Assembly: GCF_905115235.1 (NCBI RefSeq) | Contig: NC_051850.1 | Coordinates: forward strand, 25,483,010 to 25,547,009 | From: Hermetia illucens | Lineage: Eukaryota; Arthropoda; Insecta; Diptera; Stratiomyidae | Direction of reading: 5' to 3' | DNA length: 64,000 nucleotides | Part shown: piece after piece, positions 10,569-22,709 of the stretch | Layout: each line of letters begins with the position of its first letter | How positions within the stretch are numbered: the first letter of the stretch is position 1 | Notes under the pieces: model-generated | Database searches by the model: none | Told to the model about the DNA's origin: nothing | What the model saw: only the letters and a program-made list of their open reading frames with translations | Program-made: the position numbers and the translations under genes

Positions 10569-13402
10569 TTGAATTATTCCGACAACTATACATTCTTTTA
10601 TAAAAATGTAAAGGGTCGAAAGACCAAGCTGTCGAATTTCAAACTGTCTGCCTTAGCATTCCAACATCATATAATCTGCATTTCTGAAACCTGGCTGGAT
10701 GGCAGGATTTTAGATTCTGGGCTCCTCGAAGGTTACTCTGTCTTTTGTTGTGACAGAGACTGCGCTGCGCTTGGCAAGGCAACTGACGGAGGAGCCCTAA
10801 TAGCTGTTAAGTCCCCTCTCCATGCCGAAATCATTTTTTCCTCCTCCTCCTCCTACTACAATTCTGTCATCACACATGTCTTTCTGCCAAACGTATGTCA
10901 TTTTATCATATCATGTGCATATTTTCCCAGCCTAATACCGCCTTTTCAGTACGAGAATTTCTTCGACAGATTATCAGAGGTCCTAATCGTTTTGTTTCTT
11001 TCACTTCTCTATCCTCTGTGACGACTTTAATCTTCCCCCTGGCCCATTACTCCTGACTTTCCCTCCCTCCCTAATAACTTGACCCACCCTTCCCTTCCTC
11101 TATCCACTTTCATGTATACCTCTGGCGCCCTCCAGTTTAACCTTTCTAGAAACCACTAAGATCGCATTCTTGATCTTGTCCTCTCTAACCTTCCTGTGCG
11201 TTGTCTTTCCCAATCCCTTTATGCTGTGTCTTACATTTCTCCTGACGCCCATCGTCCTGCTCTCGAGTTCAATGTTAATATATCCCGACTCCACTCTCCT
11301 GTGGCTCGCAAGCCTACCAAGCTCAACTTTCGTAAAACGAACTTCGAAGGTCTGACCTCAGCCCTGGTGTCAATCAACTGGGTCCCCCTCCTCTCTCCAT
11401 TTACGTGTGACCAAGCACTCAACACTTTCTATACCATTTTATCTGATGCTTACGCTCTTACTCCGTCTGGTTCACCACTGAAGCTCACAAAAAACTACGT
11501 CAAAAAGAGACTGCGAGCAAGAAGTTCCTGTCTTCTGGAAATGATGCTGACTTATTTTTTTTCAAATTTCTACGTTCCTTGGTCAAATCCTTAACAAGTA
11601 AGTCCAGAAACGAATATTTGACCAGTGTTGAAGACTCACTAAAGCGCGGAGACCTGAAATCTTTCCGGTCCCACATTCGAAACTCCCGCTGCCCTGCCCA
11701 GTTATCCCCTCCGCCCACTAAATTCTCTGACTTCCCAGCTAACTCCCCCCAACTATTTTGTGATTTACTCCGCCGCTACTTTTCGTCAGTCTATGCTCCC
11801 CCTTCTTCCTCTGAATCCCTCCCGATAGTGGATGTAGCCTGCCCCACATCGCCTTCCATTGCCCTTTTTACCCCTATCCTTGTCGAGTTCCTTATTGGCA
11901 AACTTGATGCCAATGTCGGACTTGGCTGCGATGGTCTTCCAAACCTCTTTTTGCTGAAAACTGGTAAGTCCATCTGCCTTCCCCTATCCCTTATTTTCAA
12001 CAAAAGCCTCGAAGGGAATCATTTTCCCGGCTTGTGGAAAAGAGGCTCTCATCATCCCCATACACAAAAGTGGCGATCGTACGCTTGCCACGAATTACCG
12101 TCCCATTTCCCTCCTCTCCTCCTGTTCCAAAATCCTGGAAAAATATGTCAGCGACTGGTTGTCCGCCCACTTTGACCACCATATAGTGAAAGAGCAACAC
12201 GGCTTCATTAAACCTAGGTCCACTGCCTCAAACCTGCTTAACTTAACCAACTTTGTCGCCAAATGTCAACATTCATGGCGAAAAGTGCATACCACTTACA
12301 CTGACTTGGCTAAAGCTTTCGACACTGTAAATCACAAAATTCTTCTATCCAAACTCTCGTCTCTAAAAGTTCCCATACCACTTGTTTTATGGCTTGCCTC
12401 TTACCTTTCCAACCGATACTGCCGCGTCTCCTTTGACGGCTTTACTTCCCGCTCCTTCTCCCCTCCTCTGGCGTCCCACAGGGATCTATTCTGGGTCCTT
12501 TGTTATTTTTATTTTTTATTAACGACCTTCCTCCCATCCTTACTTGTCCATGTTTGCTTTATACAGGCGACCTTAAGCTGTTTTCCGCTATATCGTCGCC
12601 TGTGTATCCCTTCAATCTAACCTGGACACTCTGGTTCGTTGGTACTCGACTAATAGTTTAGGGGTAAACGTCAGAAAGTGTCACTCTATGTGCTACTCCC
12701 TAAAATCCTCACCCACTTCTTTCTCCTACTCTCTTAACGGGAACTCCTTATCCTGCTTAAATTCCACTCAAGACCTCGGAGTCACTTTTGACAATAAGCT
12801 CCGCTTTGACACCCATTGCCTCGATGTTATCAATCGAGCAGCAAAATTGTCAAGCTTTACACTTCGCTCCTCCTCTGATTTTGACTCCATCCAGCCCTTC
12901 TTAGCTCTTTTCAATCTCCTCGTGAGGAATACCCTGGAGTGCTCCGTAATCTGGTCACCATCCCGTAACTGCGATTGTCTTGCCCTTGAAAATGTGTTAC
13001 ATAAATTCACCCGTTTCCTCTTCTTTAAGAAAAGCTTCCCTCGTGTGGACTACTCCTCTGGCCTCCGCTTTCTGAACCTTCCCTTCCTACAACAGCGTAG
13101 ATCCTATCTGGATCTATGCACATTTTTTAAACTTGATGGACAGCTCCGCCGCTGACGACATCACTTGTCGTCCTGTGTCTTATAATATACGTAATGCAGA
13201 TATTTTCAAGGTGTTCTTCGCAGAGCTCGAACTCTACTTTCATTCCCTGATTCCTAGGCTTTGCCCAAATTACGACGCAGAAAAGCTTGGTCCTTTTAAC
13301 TTCTCTACTTTGAGTGGTTTTAAAAGCTGGATAAGATTTTTGCTTTCTCCTCCTCCTGAGGACAATAATTACTTGGAGTTTACTTTGTTTGTTGTCCGTT
13401 AA
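10569..13402 (+). pseudogene. LINE ORF2: endonuclease and reverse transcriptase, frame-disrupted
   Basis: Endonuclease and RT of the LINE above, spread over at least six open segments in changing frames: 10569-11021, 11196-11594, 11579-12175, 12159-12620, 12688-13155 and 13133-13402. Neighbouring segments overlap or nearly touch, so single-base indels explain most of the breaks. The catalytic Asp-Asp box region near 12560 reads LLYAGDLKLF where a functional enzyme has YADD, so the active site is altered as well. Long open segments and recognisable motifs in order suggest a fairly young dead copy. Confidence 0.8.
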
Positions 13403-13417
13403 AATAAATAAATAAAT

Positions 13418-15029
13418 TGTGATTCTGTACCAGCTGATGATGTAGCTAGCAACAGGTCGAAATTCATAGAATCAAGCCCCCAGAGCCATTATCAAGTATA
13501 ATGAGGGTGTATTCGCTCACCACTACTATTTTCATACGCAAAAAATACGACGAAGGGAATATGGTATTCACTACAATATAAATATCTTTTATCTGAGTTA
13601 TTGGGACAAATTTTTACCCAATCTTAGGTGACAAATATATTTAAATCAAGGAGACCCGATCATTAGTTGACTTCCACTTTCCCACTGACTATTATCTGTG
13701 CCTGCATGTGCATATATTATACTAAATCTCGATTAACGACCCAGTTTTATCAATGAAGGTATTTGGAAAATTTTCCATTGTAAAGTATTTAATTTGGATA
13801 AATCAACCGCATTTCAGGAACCACTTAATTTGATATAATCCTAACAAAATAGGTTATTCTATAATGAAAAAATATTTAAACCTAATTAAAATAGATTTCC
13901 TAAACTCATCACTACTTTCACTAGTTCCTATTCCTTGTGTCCTCAAGTCGGAAGAGTATATTTAACATCGATATTATTCTTACTCCTTTATTCATAATTT
14001 CGGGAAGAAATTCATTGAAAGGTTAGAAATCAAAGAATTGTTATCACTCCGAAGAATGATACCATTCCATTACTGCTTATGATATTACATTGCAAGATTT
14101 TTCACTAGCAAGCCTGGGATGCACTGAACTACATGGTATGAAACAAAGGGCTGGAAACTTCTTTGAATGTCCTAAATGCACTTGGAGAGAGAATATAGTG
14201 CGAAACTTGCTGGAATAGCATACCTTGCCTTGTTACACTTTTCGAAACTTACCCTGTTGACAAAGGATACCAAATGATATTTAACCAATCCTAGGCAAGT
14301 ATTTATACGAAAATATATTCCACGCAAACCATATCAAACAGGCTATAATTCCACATTTAATGCTAAGGCTTGAAATTCATCCACGCATTTAACTTTATAA
14401 GCCAGAAACTTTTTTATTGGACTTATAAAACCAGGTACGATAATTTAGTCCAATTCGAAAAAACATGCAAGAGAAAGATCAAGGACGAGTAGAAAAACGA
14501 TGCCATTCAGATTGAAACTTTCTTTGAAAAAAGCCATTACCATAAACACTTACTCATTTGTTATCGTGAGCTGTTTGGAGGCACGACTGTATAGGTTGTA
14601 TCTGTGCTGAATGAATCTCAAAAAAACTTTTTAATTCAATCTCTTTGATCTTGCTTGGTGATTCTTTACATATCACGAGTTTGCGTGATGACTTCATTCT
14701 TAAAGGATAAATTAAGCCGAGATTTCACAACTAAGACAATAATAAATGAACCATTTTAAAATTTTAGACAAAATGCTAATGAAATGCAAAAGGCGTATGT
14801 CACATCTATTTTGTAACATATGACTTGGGTAGATTTTTTAGGTGGATATATGTCTGTTAACTATGTATTTTTTCAGAATTTCATTGTAATTTTTTGAAAA
14901 TTATGATTTATATTATTCCTACAAAAATATGATCTTTCTGTAATCTATTCTCCACTATAGGAACTAGACGAATATCAGTAAATGATCCTGCGTATAATAT
15001 CTAACTGACTGTATTTGATGAAGAATAAT
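13418..15029. other. AT-rich spacer
   Basis: About 1.6 kb with no open frame of note, no repeat match inside the window and no RNA-gene signal. Confidence 0.5.
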
Positions 15030-15185
15030 GTACACTCCCCTCTTGCATATATGGGGATCCCCCCTTCAATTCGATGTAGAATTATGTAACTCACTGTATA
15101 AGTGAGCGTTCATGTTCTCACCTTTCCACAAAATTTTGTGTCAACCGCTATAACTGTCACTGAGAAAAATGCAGACAGACGGACC
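15030..15185 (-). repeat. Repeat R, internal fragment
   Basis: On the minus strand this matches the region of repeat R that reads CATTTTTCTC, then a block like GTGGGAACTGTGGACGCTCA and CAGTGAGTTGCATAATTC in the copies at 38107 and 50124. Both ends of the unit are missing. Confidence 0.65.
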
Positions 15186-15189
15186 TGTG

Positions 15190-16960
15190 AGGAGTGGCCA
15201 GATCTCCCATTAGGCGGGACCCCAGCTGGCGGATTATGGCATACCTATTGATGTATAAAGGTGTGTTCATGCACTTTTCTTTCCTGACTGTGCCTGTGCT
15301 AGTGTTTGCTCATCTCTGGTACGTGGACCAAAATGTCTATGGGAAGGACACCCAGAAAATAAAACCAACATGGACGACTTGAGAAGGACTAAAGTTACGG
15401 TGCAGGGGCTCGGAACCCCAGTACCGGCCGCTTTTGGGAGTGAGCAAGCGGGCTCCCAGTGTTCGATACCCCTCAACCGCAGTACCTCGGTGGTGGACAA
15501 CTTGGTCACCAAGGCATCTAATGCTACAAGTGTTTTAGATTTGGAGAAGGAAGTGTTCAAACAAAACACAACTCTGCCAAGAACACCAACTGCAAAGGCA
15601 AAGAATTATGGGCTAAAAGGAGATAGCTGGCCAAAAAAGGCGATTTTGACACCCATCGGATCTGATCGAGAGATATTCCAGCAGCAGCAAATGGATCCAT
15701 TTAGGAAAAGCTCATCAATTTTATGATCTCCTCCAATACCAAAGCCGGAAAAAGAGAAAGCTGATGGGAGCTCAGCTATTGAAAAAGGCGTCAGTAAAAG
15801 GAGTAATCGAACCAAAAGGTGAATGAGCCAGTAAAAGGAGTAATTTGACCAAAACTCACCGAGAACAGAGCCTTGGCTCAGAAAAACTACCTTTTATGCA
15901 GCTTGGAACTAAAATAGTTGAGCTGTCCAAATTCATCAAGGACAAACACAACATGCACCAAGCCATTAAGAACATGGTAAGAGCCATCAGAGTGCTTTAC
16001 CATAGGTTGCAGGCGATCCAAGTCACACCAAAGCACAAGATCATCGACCACCGATTACGTAAAAGAGTGCGAAACAAAGAGGCGGAAGTTTTAGGGAATT
16101 GACAGGCACCAAAAAGGGAAAAAGGGGTCTTGAACAAATGGAACTAAAAGTTCAAAAGGGCCCGAAGTGCCCAAAGTAGGAATGCCAGCTAGTGAAGCGA
16201 AACTGAAGGAAAATTAGAACGTTGGTTGGACTAAGGTCGTGAACAAAAGAAGGAACAAAAAACCAAAGGTGTGAATTCGCCCGGATACAATTGTAATTTC
16301 CAGCAGAAGCCATCTAACGTATGCAAAGATACTGAAAAAGGTGAAATTTGACCCCGACCTAAAATCGTGAATGGACGATTCAGAAGCCGATCATCTCCGC
16401 GGATCACGTACCCTATACTCTTGTTGAAAATAATCCAGGGGTTATTTACCCAGCAAGAGGGGGTACTGACACCTTCCAGCGCCCCCTGAATGTGATGCCG
16501 CTTCTACCAGTCAGGAACTTTCAGATAGGCAGTATGGGTTCCGTAAAGCCAGATCAACCATTGATGTCATCAAAGTGGTTACTGGCTTGGCCGAAAATGC
16601 AATTCACCGAAGGGGTTGTGCCAGCAAATATTGGAGGCAATCCTCGAGGAAACTCTAGGTGAAATGCTATCTCCGGAAAATGTTGTTCGAAGAATGGTAG
16701 CTTGCCAGGAGGACTGGGATACGATCAATTTCATGATCGCAGTAATCCAGGGTAAACTGCGAAACGCATAAGAAGTGAGAAAGGCGCGGTTGCAACCCCC
16801 CAGGTGGACGAAAGGAGACCTAGCTAAAGTAAGCTAACTCCGCCCCGTGATGTAATACGTAAAGGTAGTTCCACAGGGTGGGGGGGCGAAGTCGGGGGTG
16901 GTTTTAGTGTGTAAAAAAGAGTCTTTTGAGATTTCTACCTCCTAAAAAAAAGACAGACAA
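15190..16960 (+). mobile_element. R1-like LINE (family B) with internal deletion
   Basis: The 5' part (15190-15370) looks like a leader, followed by an ORF1 remnant with open frames at 15370-15726 (MDDLRRTKVTVQ...) and 15845-16102 (ELSKFIKDKHNMHQAIKNMV). Near 16330 comes the KVKFDPDLK-type end of ORF1. The sequence then jumps to the RT region (SDRQYGFRKARSTIDVIK near 16525-16575) and again to the ORF2 C-terminus (ILEETLGEMLSPENVVRRMV near 16640-16700). The 3' end at 16825-16960 matches the copy ending at 5475. So the endonuclease and most of the RT have been lost, while both ends are kept. Confidence 0.75.
15370..15726 (+). pseudogene. LINE ORF1 N-terminal fragment
   Basis: 118 open codons beginning MDDLRRTKVTVQGLGTPVPA. 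The block around SVLDLEKEVFKQNTTLPRTP recurs at about 48010-48090 (LDLEKEVVQRVRILPRTL), which shows it belongs to a dispersed element and not to a host gene. Position and the following KDKHNMHQAIKNMVRAI segment fit a LINE ORF1. Chosen start is the first ATG; frame is lost after 15726. Confidence 0.55.
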
Positions 16961-17477
16961 GGTTTTGTTTTCAACCAAAGGGAAAACAATAAATTGCTCG
17001 ATCATCTCATTAGTCAGATCCCATGACCGAAGGACCCTATCACAAATTACATCCTCACCTAATGTCTTTTTCTGGATCTGATGAAACTGAGATGCAATTG
17101 ATGGGATTAAAAGATCTTTGCAGCATCTCAGTGCTTATTTAATGTACTTTTTGAACGGCTGTATTTCCCACTGATATTTTGAAGCAGGAAGAGTGCAGTA
17201 TATTTTCAGATGAAGAATGAATTTATAAGAATAGTAGAATAATTTATTATTATTGCAATTGCCTGAAGGTAATTACTTCACTCAAGTCAATATCAAATAT
17301 TCGATAAATCGAAACTTAGTACTCATACTTCATTCTGTACGGGTATGGTAGGGTTCAAAGTAAAGGTAAATACTGGGGACAAAAAGAAAATAAACATCAT
17401 CGAAATTCCGATTAAAATCAATGGTAAGAAGATACAAATAACGTATGAAGAAAGAAATACAAGTCGGGAAACCGGAA
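16961..17477. other. Spacer with a short scrap resembling the repeat R 5' end
   Basis: AAGGTTTTGTTTTCAACC near 16959 resembles the 5' terminus of repeat R, but the match stops at once. The rest is AT-rich with no recognised feature. Confidence 0.35.
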
Positions 17478-17995
17478 GCTGGACGCTTCAGGTACGAAAG
17501 GTTTTGTGTATTTTTAAGTACGTAGCACGTAACATATGCATATATTATGTGGGAGTATCAACTTTCGGGTGATGTTGACATTCTTCAATTTTCAAAGAAG
17601 CAACAACTTTGACGTATTATAATTTTGTTACTAATAGTGTGATTTCCATCGAACTTGGTAAGATCATGCTCTATATTATAGCCTACATTACTGCAAAATG
17701 CTAGGATGAATTTAAGGGGGGTTTCTAGCCAATTGCAAAAAATTATAGTAATATACTATTATTAACTTTATTTGAACAGATATCGGTATGGAAGGTACTT
17801 CGGAGCCCAGGCATCAGGCAGTCTCCTGATTTTTTTCAGATTTTTCGGTTTGGTAGTTTCTGAGAACGGCCCCCTTAAAGAAATGATCACTTTCAACCCC
17901 CGCACTCCCCACCTTTCCAACAAATGTCAAAACTCATTTCGGCTAATGAGGAGAAGTCGATTTTACCGGGAAACTAAATATAACTATTGAGAGTT
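17478..17995 (-). repeat. Repeat R copy, minus strand, 5'-truncated
   Basis: Reverse complement of the 3' three-quarters of repeat R. Its outer end at 17478 reads (minus strand) CACAAAACCTTTCGTACCTG, and it runs through to the CCCCGCACTCCCCACC block. It forms an inverted pair with the copy at 18325-18976, separated by about 330 bp. Confidence 0.75.
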
Positions 17996-18324
17996 CCCTT
18001 CCGCCATGGGCCCTTATTTTTCCAGAGCACTCCAATGGTTAAAAAAGGCAAGGTTTAAGCAGATAGTTTATCAACTCGGAATATATTGAGAGAACTTTCG
18101 AACTTTTTCAAATCTCTGAAAATATCTTAAGACAACAACATTTCTTCAATTATTACTATGAAATGAGAGTCTTATTGCCCCCCCTCCCCCTTTTGATAAC
18201 TTTACCTATATCAATTACTCTGATATCGCGTGATCAAAATCATCTGAATAGCAGTTAATGCTTTGTTTATACCCGAGATATCTCTTACGTTAGTGATTCC
18301 TTATAAATCCCTGTTTACGGTTTT

Positions 18325-18976
18325 GTGTGCATGTCCCCATACATGCAAAAGGGCGGTGTAAATTTTTTTTTCATTAAATATAGTCATTATCAGTATCAAA
18401 TTAAAGGTCTCGGTTAGTACTTTTCGAAGCCGGTCTTAGTTTTGACTTTTGTTGAAAAGGTGGGGAGTGCGGGGGGTTGAAAGTGGTCATTTTTTTAACG
18501 AACCCATTCTCAGAAACTACTCAACCGAAAAATCTGAAAAAAATCAAGAGGCTGCCACTGTATTGTGCCTAGGCTCCGAAATACCCTCCTTACCGATACC
18601 TATGCAAATAAAGTTAATAATAGTATATTACTATAATTTTTAGTAATTGACAGGAAAACCCCCCATGAGTTCACGCTAGAATCACAAAATGCAAAATGCA
18701 ACACTGTAGGCTACAGTATAGAGCATGATCCTGCCAAATTTGGTGAAAATCGCACTATTACTAACAAAGTTATAGTAGGTCAAAACTGTCGCTCCTCTGC
18801 AAATTCAAGACTATGAATGTCAACATCACTTGAAAGTGTCTATTTTCACATAATATATGCATATTTTACGTGCTACATGCTAATGGGACAAATGCACACT
18901 CAAATATCTTCATGAAAGAAATACACAAAACCTTTCATACCTGAAGCATCTAGCTTCCGGTTTTCCGACTTGTTTA
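18325..18976 (+). repeat. Repeat R copy, plus strand, 5'-truncated
   Basis: Starts inside the unit (CCCCATACATGCAAAAGG) and continues through GAAAGGTCTCGG, GGGGAGTGCGGGGGGTTGAA and AGTAATTGACAGGAAAACCC to the 3' terminus CACAAAACCTTTCATACCTG near 18925-18945 and TTCCGGTTTTCCGACTTGT. No open reading frame is conserved among the copies, so it is non-autonomous. Confidence 0.8.
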
Positions 18977-19189
18977 ATAGTGAGGCGAAGAACAAGCGTG
19001 GTAAACATTTCTTGCCTTTACTATTATCTTTTCAAGGTTTTCTTTTCCACAAATCCTTATCAATATTGTTTTAGTGGCTGTCGTTCTGTCCATCCGTTCC
19101 AGCATATTTTTTTAAGAAAGTGGAAATCTTCAAAAGAGATGCACACCAACTGTACGAAGGTCAAGCAAAATGAAAGTCAAGACCAGCGA
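18977..19189. other. Short spacer
   Basis: Links repeat R to the LTR-element fossil; nothing recognised. Confidence 0.4.
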
Positions 19190-20690
19190 CCAGGATGAAT
19201 CGTCGCATACCTTAATAGCGGCTTTCTGCATGCGATGCCAGTGTTCCAACATCCCATTGGACTTCCGGTGATATTCAGTTGTCCGAGAAGAGAGCAGCTT
19301 CGAACTGCATACCCTTCGCTAAAACTATCACGGCATGGAATCCACTCTCGACGGGGGACCTCAGCACTTGACTGTGGTTGGCACATTGTTGACCTAGGGG
19401 GAACACTTACATCCTTATTAACATTCCTAGTCACCATACATTTCAGGTATGCGATGCATTGTGTGGCCCAAAAATTAGCTTCCTTATTCATGGATAGAAA
19501 TACTTGTTAGCGACTAGCAGGTTCGCTGTTCACATGCCGGGGAGTGCAAAATCGGGTGAAATATATAGCCTAGGTCCCTTTTCTCACAGTTGATAGAGTA
19601 AGGTGAGTCGATGAAAAGGAACTCCTTCAATGTATATTTAGAGTCGAACCTCAGCTTTCTGAAGAAATGCGTCATTCTTCTTAGCCACAGCAATTGCTGA
19701 AAAATTAACTGCGTCTGGGATGTTGATATCTGGGATGCGGACAAAGGATCAGATATTAAGTTGTTTTTATTGGACACATGTTGAATATCTAAAGTAAATT
19801 GGGTAACGAAAGACAAGCGCCGAAGTTGCGGAGAGGACGCTTTGCCGAGCGCTTATGATCCGTGAACAAGGTGAACCCTCTGTTCTCAAGATCGTAGGCA
19901 CTGTAGTTCCATGGAACGGTGTTCAACTTCTTCGAAAACCACGCAACCTCTTGTGATTTCTTAGTTTTAAGCTCAGAAAGGAAGGCATTAAAGAGAAACT
20001 GGTGGTGAAAAGTTTCGGGCAGTAGTTAGTACGACGTTAGTAGTTTACCATGACGAAGATGAGGTCTTTTACCGCCTTAGGTAGAAGAAAACTTGTAATC
20101 GCTTGTACCTTGTCTTGGTAGGGTTGTATGCTGTATGGAGTGAAGAAATGGTCTACAAAATTCTCGTAGTTGAGATCTAGGCCATGATCAAGAAAACGCT
20201 GCAAAATGCTCGGTGAAGAAGATGACAGAACATCATCGAAGTGGACGAAACAGAAGTTGAAGTTTTGTAATACAAAGTGGATGAATCTCTGAAAGATTTG
20301 TGCGGAATTATACAGGCGAAGAATCATTCCTAACAACTCGAAGAATTAGAAAGGTGTAAAAACTGATGGCTTTTGAATATCTTCGGGAGCTACAGCGATT
20401 TGGTACGCTTCGGCGAAACCGAAGGTCAAGAAGGCACGACAGTTTACTAAATAATGCGTCAAATCTGGAATGAGACTAATAGGGTACCGGTCCATCGTCG
20501 TCTGAAGATTTAGGAGTATGAAATTTCCGTAAGTTCGTCATTGACCATTATGCTTGGGAATCAAATGAAGTTGATGTGACCACCTGATGTTGGGTGGTCT
20601 ACATAAACCCTACTTAAGGAGCTATTCCAACAGCAAGATCCTGGGGCGGTAAAGGACACATCTTCAAGAAGATTGAGTACATTGAGAACA
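19190..20690 (-). mobile_element. Ty3/gypsy-like LTR retroelement fossil (pol fragment)
   Basis: Minus-strand pol remnant. From right to left it shows the reverse transcriptase region, the RNase H region and possibly the start of the integrase region. Order and motif type fit the Ty3/gypsy group. No LTRs, primer site or gag were found beside it. It is broken, with at least about five disruptions, and looks old. A scrap of repeat R adjoins it on the right. Confidence 0.7.
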
Positions 20691-20704
20691 TTTACTCATT
20701 CTTC

Positions 20705-20750
20705 GTCTGCTAAATTTACATGAAAATATCACAAAACCTTTCATATCTGA
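20705..20750 (+). repeat. Repeat R, 3'-terminal scrap
   Basis: ATCACAAAACCTTTCATATC near 20727 matches the 3' terminus of repeat R; little else of the unit is present. Confidence 0.5.
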
Positions 20751-22709
20751 AAAACCAAATTCCAAATTTCTGGTATCTGAATTTTAGTAGGGATCTTATG
20801 TAATAATATATAAAACGTTTTAAATCAGGGTTCTGATTGTTTTTGAAAACGTAAATGGAATAAGCGATTAGCGGATATATGCCGATTTTCTAGCTCTATC
20901 TTGCTTCGCTATTGTATTAAGCAATAATTTATGCATAATCTTTTGGGCAAATGTTGCTACAAAAGAAAATATTTGAATCTCTCCAACTTATGACGTCAAA
21001 CTGTATGTATCCCGCGAGTAAAATTGTGGATGTAAAGCCGTCATCCTTTCCGGGAAGCTAATGATCTATCAATAACGAGTAAATAGTTTCTTACCTTATT
21101 TGCATCTCATTAGAAGTGGATAGACTATTTGAAATTAAATTATCAATATTTTTGTAGATACATTTTTAATAATTTATAATGAAGATGAAACAGAAATGTC
21201 GTAAACTACAACGATTACGAAATGGGAGCTGGCATCAATTATTCTAAAATTCCGGTTCCAATAGAATATAATTTGAAAAGATATGGATTGAATATTTTTT
21301 AATTTTCTTCTTTCTAGACTCAATAGTGGGTTACTAACAGTGGATACCTGAAAACGTGTTTTGAATGCTTTTCTTTTCTTGCAGTTGCATGTGGAAAATT
21401 TTGCCAAATAATGAAAAAAATTGTTTTTTACTTTGATCTTTTCATATTTCGTGTTTGCAAATAAAAGATATTTTTCTTTTCGCTTCGCCAAGTTAGAACA
21501 AGTTATGAATTAGTGCTATAAAGAGTGTTATTCTCATATCATTCAAATATTTGCAATAAAAAAGTTAGTATCTGATTAAAATTGCAGATTTTTTTAGTCA
21601 TGCTGTGTGAGAAAAATATCTGTAGCAGCTGTTTTTTTCTATCCAAGATAATTACGTTTTTGTATTGAAAGCTTCTTGCTAGACCTACAGCGTCAAAATC
21701 TACTAAAAATCAAAGGAAGTCATAGTTCAAAATTTGCTGATTATTCCATACTAAAATTTGCAATTCACGCTCCTTGGGTTGGTCGTACCTCAGTTGATTT
21801 CGTTGTCTCATGTTGCAGATCCAGATGGCTAGGTCTGAAAAATTGGTGTCTCCAGGTATACCAATTTAGACAGTTTTTCTTCTACGACTCTCTCGAAATT
21901 TTACTAATCTAAGATTCTCTCTCCGCAGAGAATATGATAATTGCTTTTTCGGTCTGAATAACTGAGACACCTGCTGCAAGACCTCCCCTAATCTTTCCCC
22001 ACATTGGATACAAACAGTATCAGCCATATTCCCGGTCAATAGTTGACACAACGACAAAAGCTGGCTTTGATTCAACCATTGTAGAATTCTTGGCCATGTC
22101 TGTCAACCTCGTCATTGCTAAAGATGTTGAAATACGAGGGTACTAACCCCCCTAATGTACTCTATGCCTATGTACCACTTAATCGCAGTTATTTATCAAC
22201 TAACTCTATATAAAAACGGAACTAAAAACTAAAACTAAATTAGCTCTTCGCAAGTAGGAAAGGAAGTTCCAGGTGTCTATAAGCTGATACTTTGTTATTA
22301 TGGCTTGTTTTAGGTTAAAATGCAGATATTGAAGGTGACAAAGTAAAATGAATACAATATTTTTAATCCATCCGCAGATAACATTTGAATTTTTCTCGAT
22401 AAATAGCAAAGCGTGTGCCCTTTGAAAATCCGTAACTTTTCGACTCATAGGGAAGGTGTCGCTTCGGCAATGGATTTGGCCATATTTCATGAGGTAGTCC
22501 ATGAAATTCTCTATGCTTACTTTTACGTCATTACAAGTGTTTCTTCAATTAGGAAGATTCGGCATCTGTATTGGATTTAGGTTCAACCAAAAAGTCATAG
22601 AATGCATAATCTCATTATTATGGTTTTTTTTTTAATCAAAGAGAAAACCAGTGAAGTAAATTTTTGGTACACTGTTGCTGTAGTGCGAAAATAATTCAAT
22701 AATCTCAAA
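20751..22709. other. Unassigned AT-rich spacer
   Basis: About 2 kb. Open frames near 21174-21491 (-), 21676-21912 (+) and 22206-22502 (-) show no recognised domain, and none has a consistent codon pattern. I see no gene, tRNA or repeat here. Confidence 0.45.

Larger units (their letters stand above)
9790..13417 (+). mobile_element. Nearly complete Jockey/CR1-like LINE
   Basis: A two-ORF non-LTR retrotransposon about 3.6 kb long. ORF1 occupies about 9811-10500, ORF2 about 10569-13402, and it ends in an AATAAATAAATAAAT tail at 13402-13417. ORF2 order is endonuclease (FYKNVKGRKTKLSNFKLSAL, then CISETWLDGRILDSGLLEGY), RT (YRPIS-type, AFDTVNHKILLSKLSSL, GVPQGS-type), and a C-terminal block (CDCLALENVLHKFTRF). 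No RNase H domain is visible. The length and the order of domains are those of a full element, with probable loss only at the extreme 5' end. Clade is uncertain between Jockey and CR1. Confidence 0.85.

Noticed and set aside
17345-17572. Lys/Ile-rich 75-codon frame as a small gene
   Set aside because: Its 3' part overlaps the end of repeat R, and nothing supports the rest.
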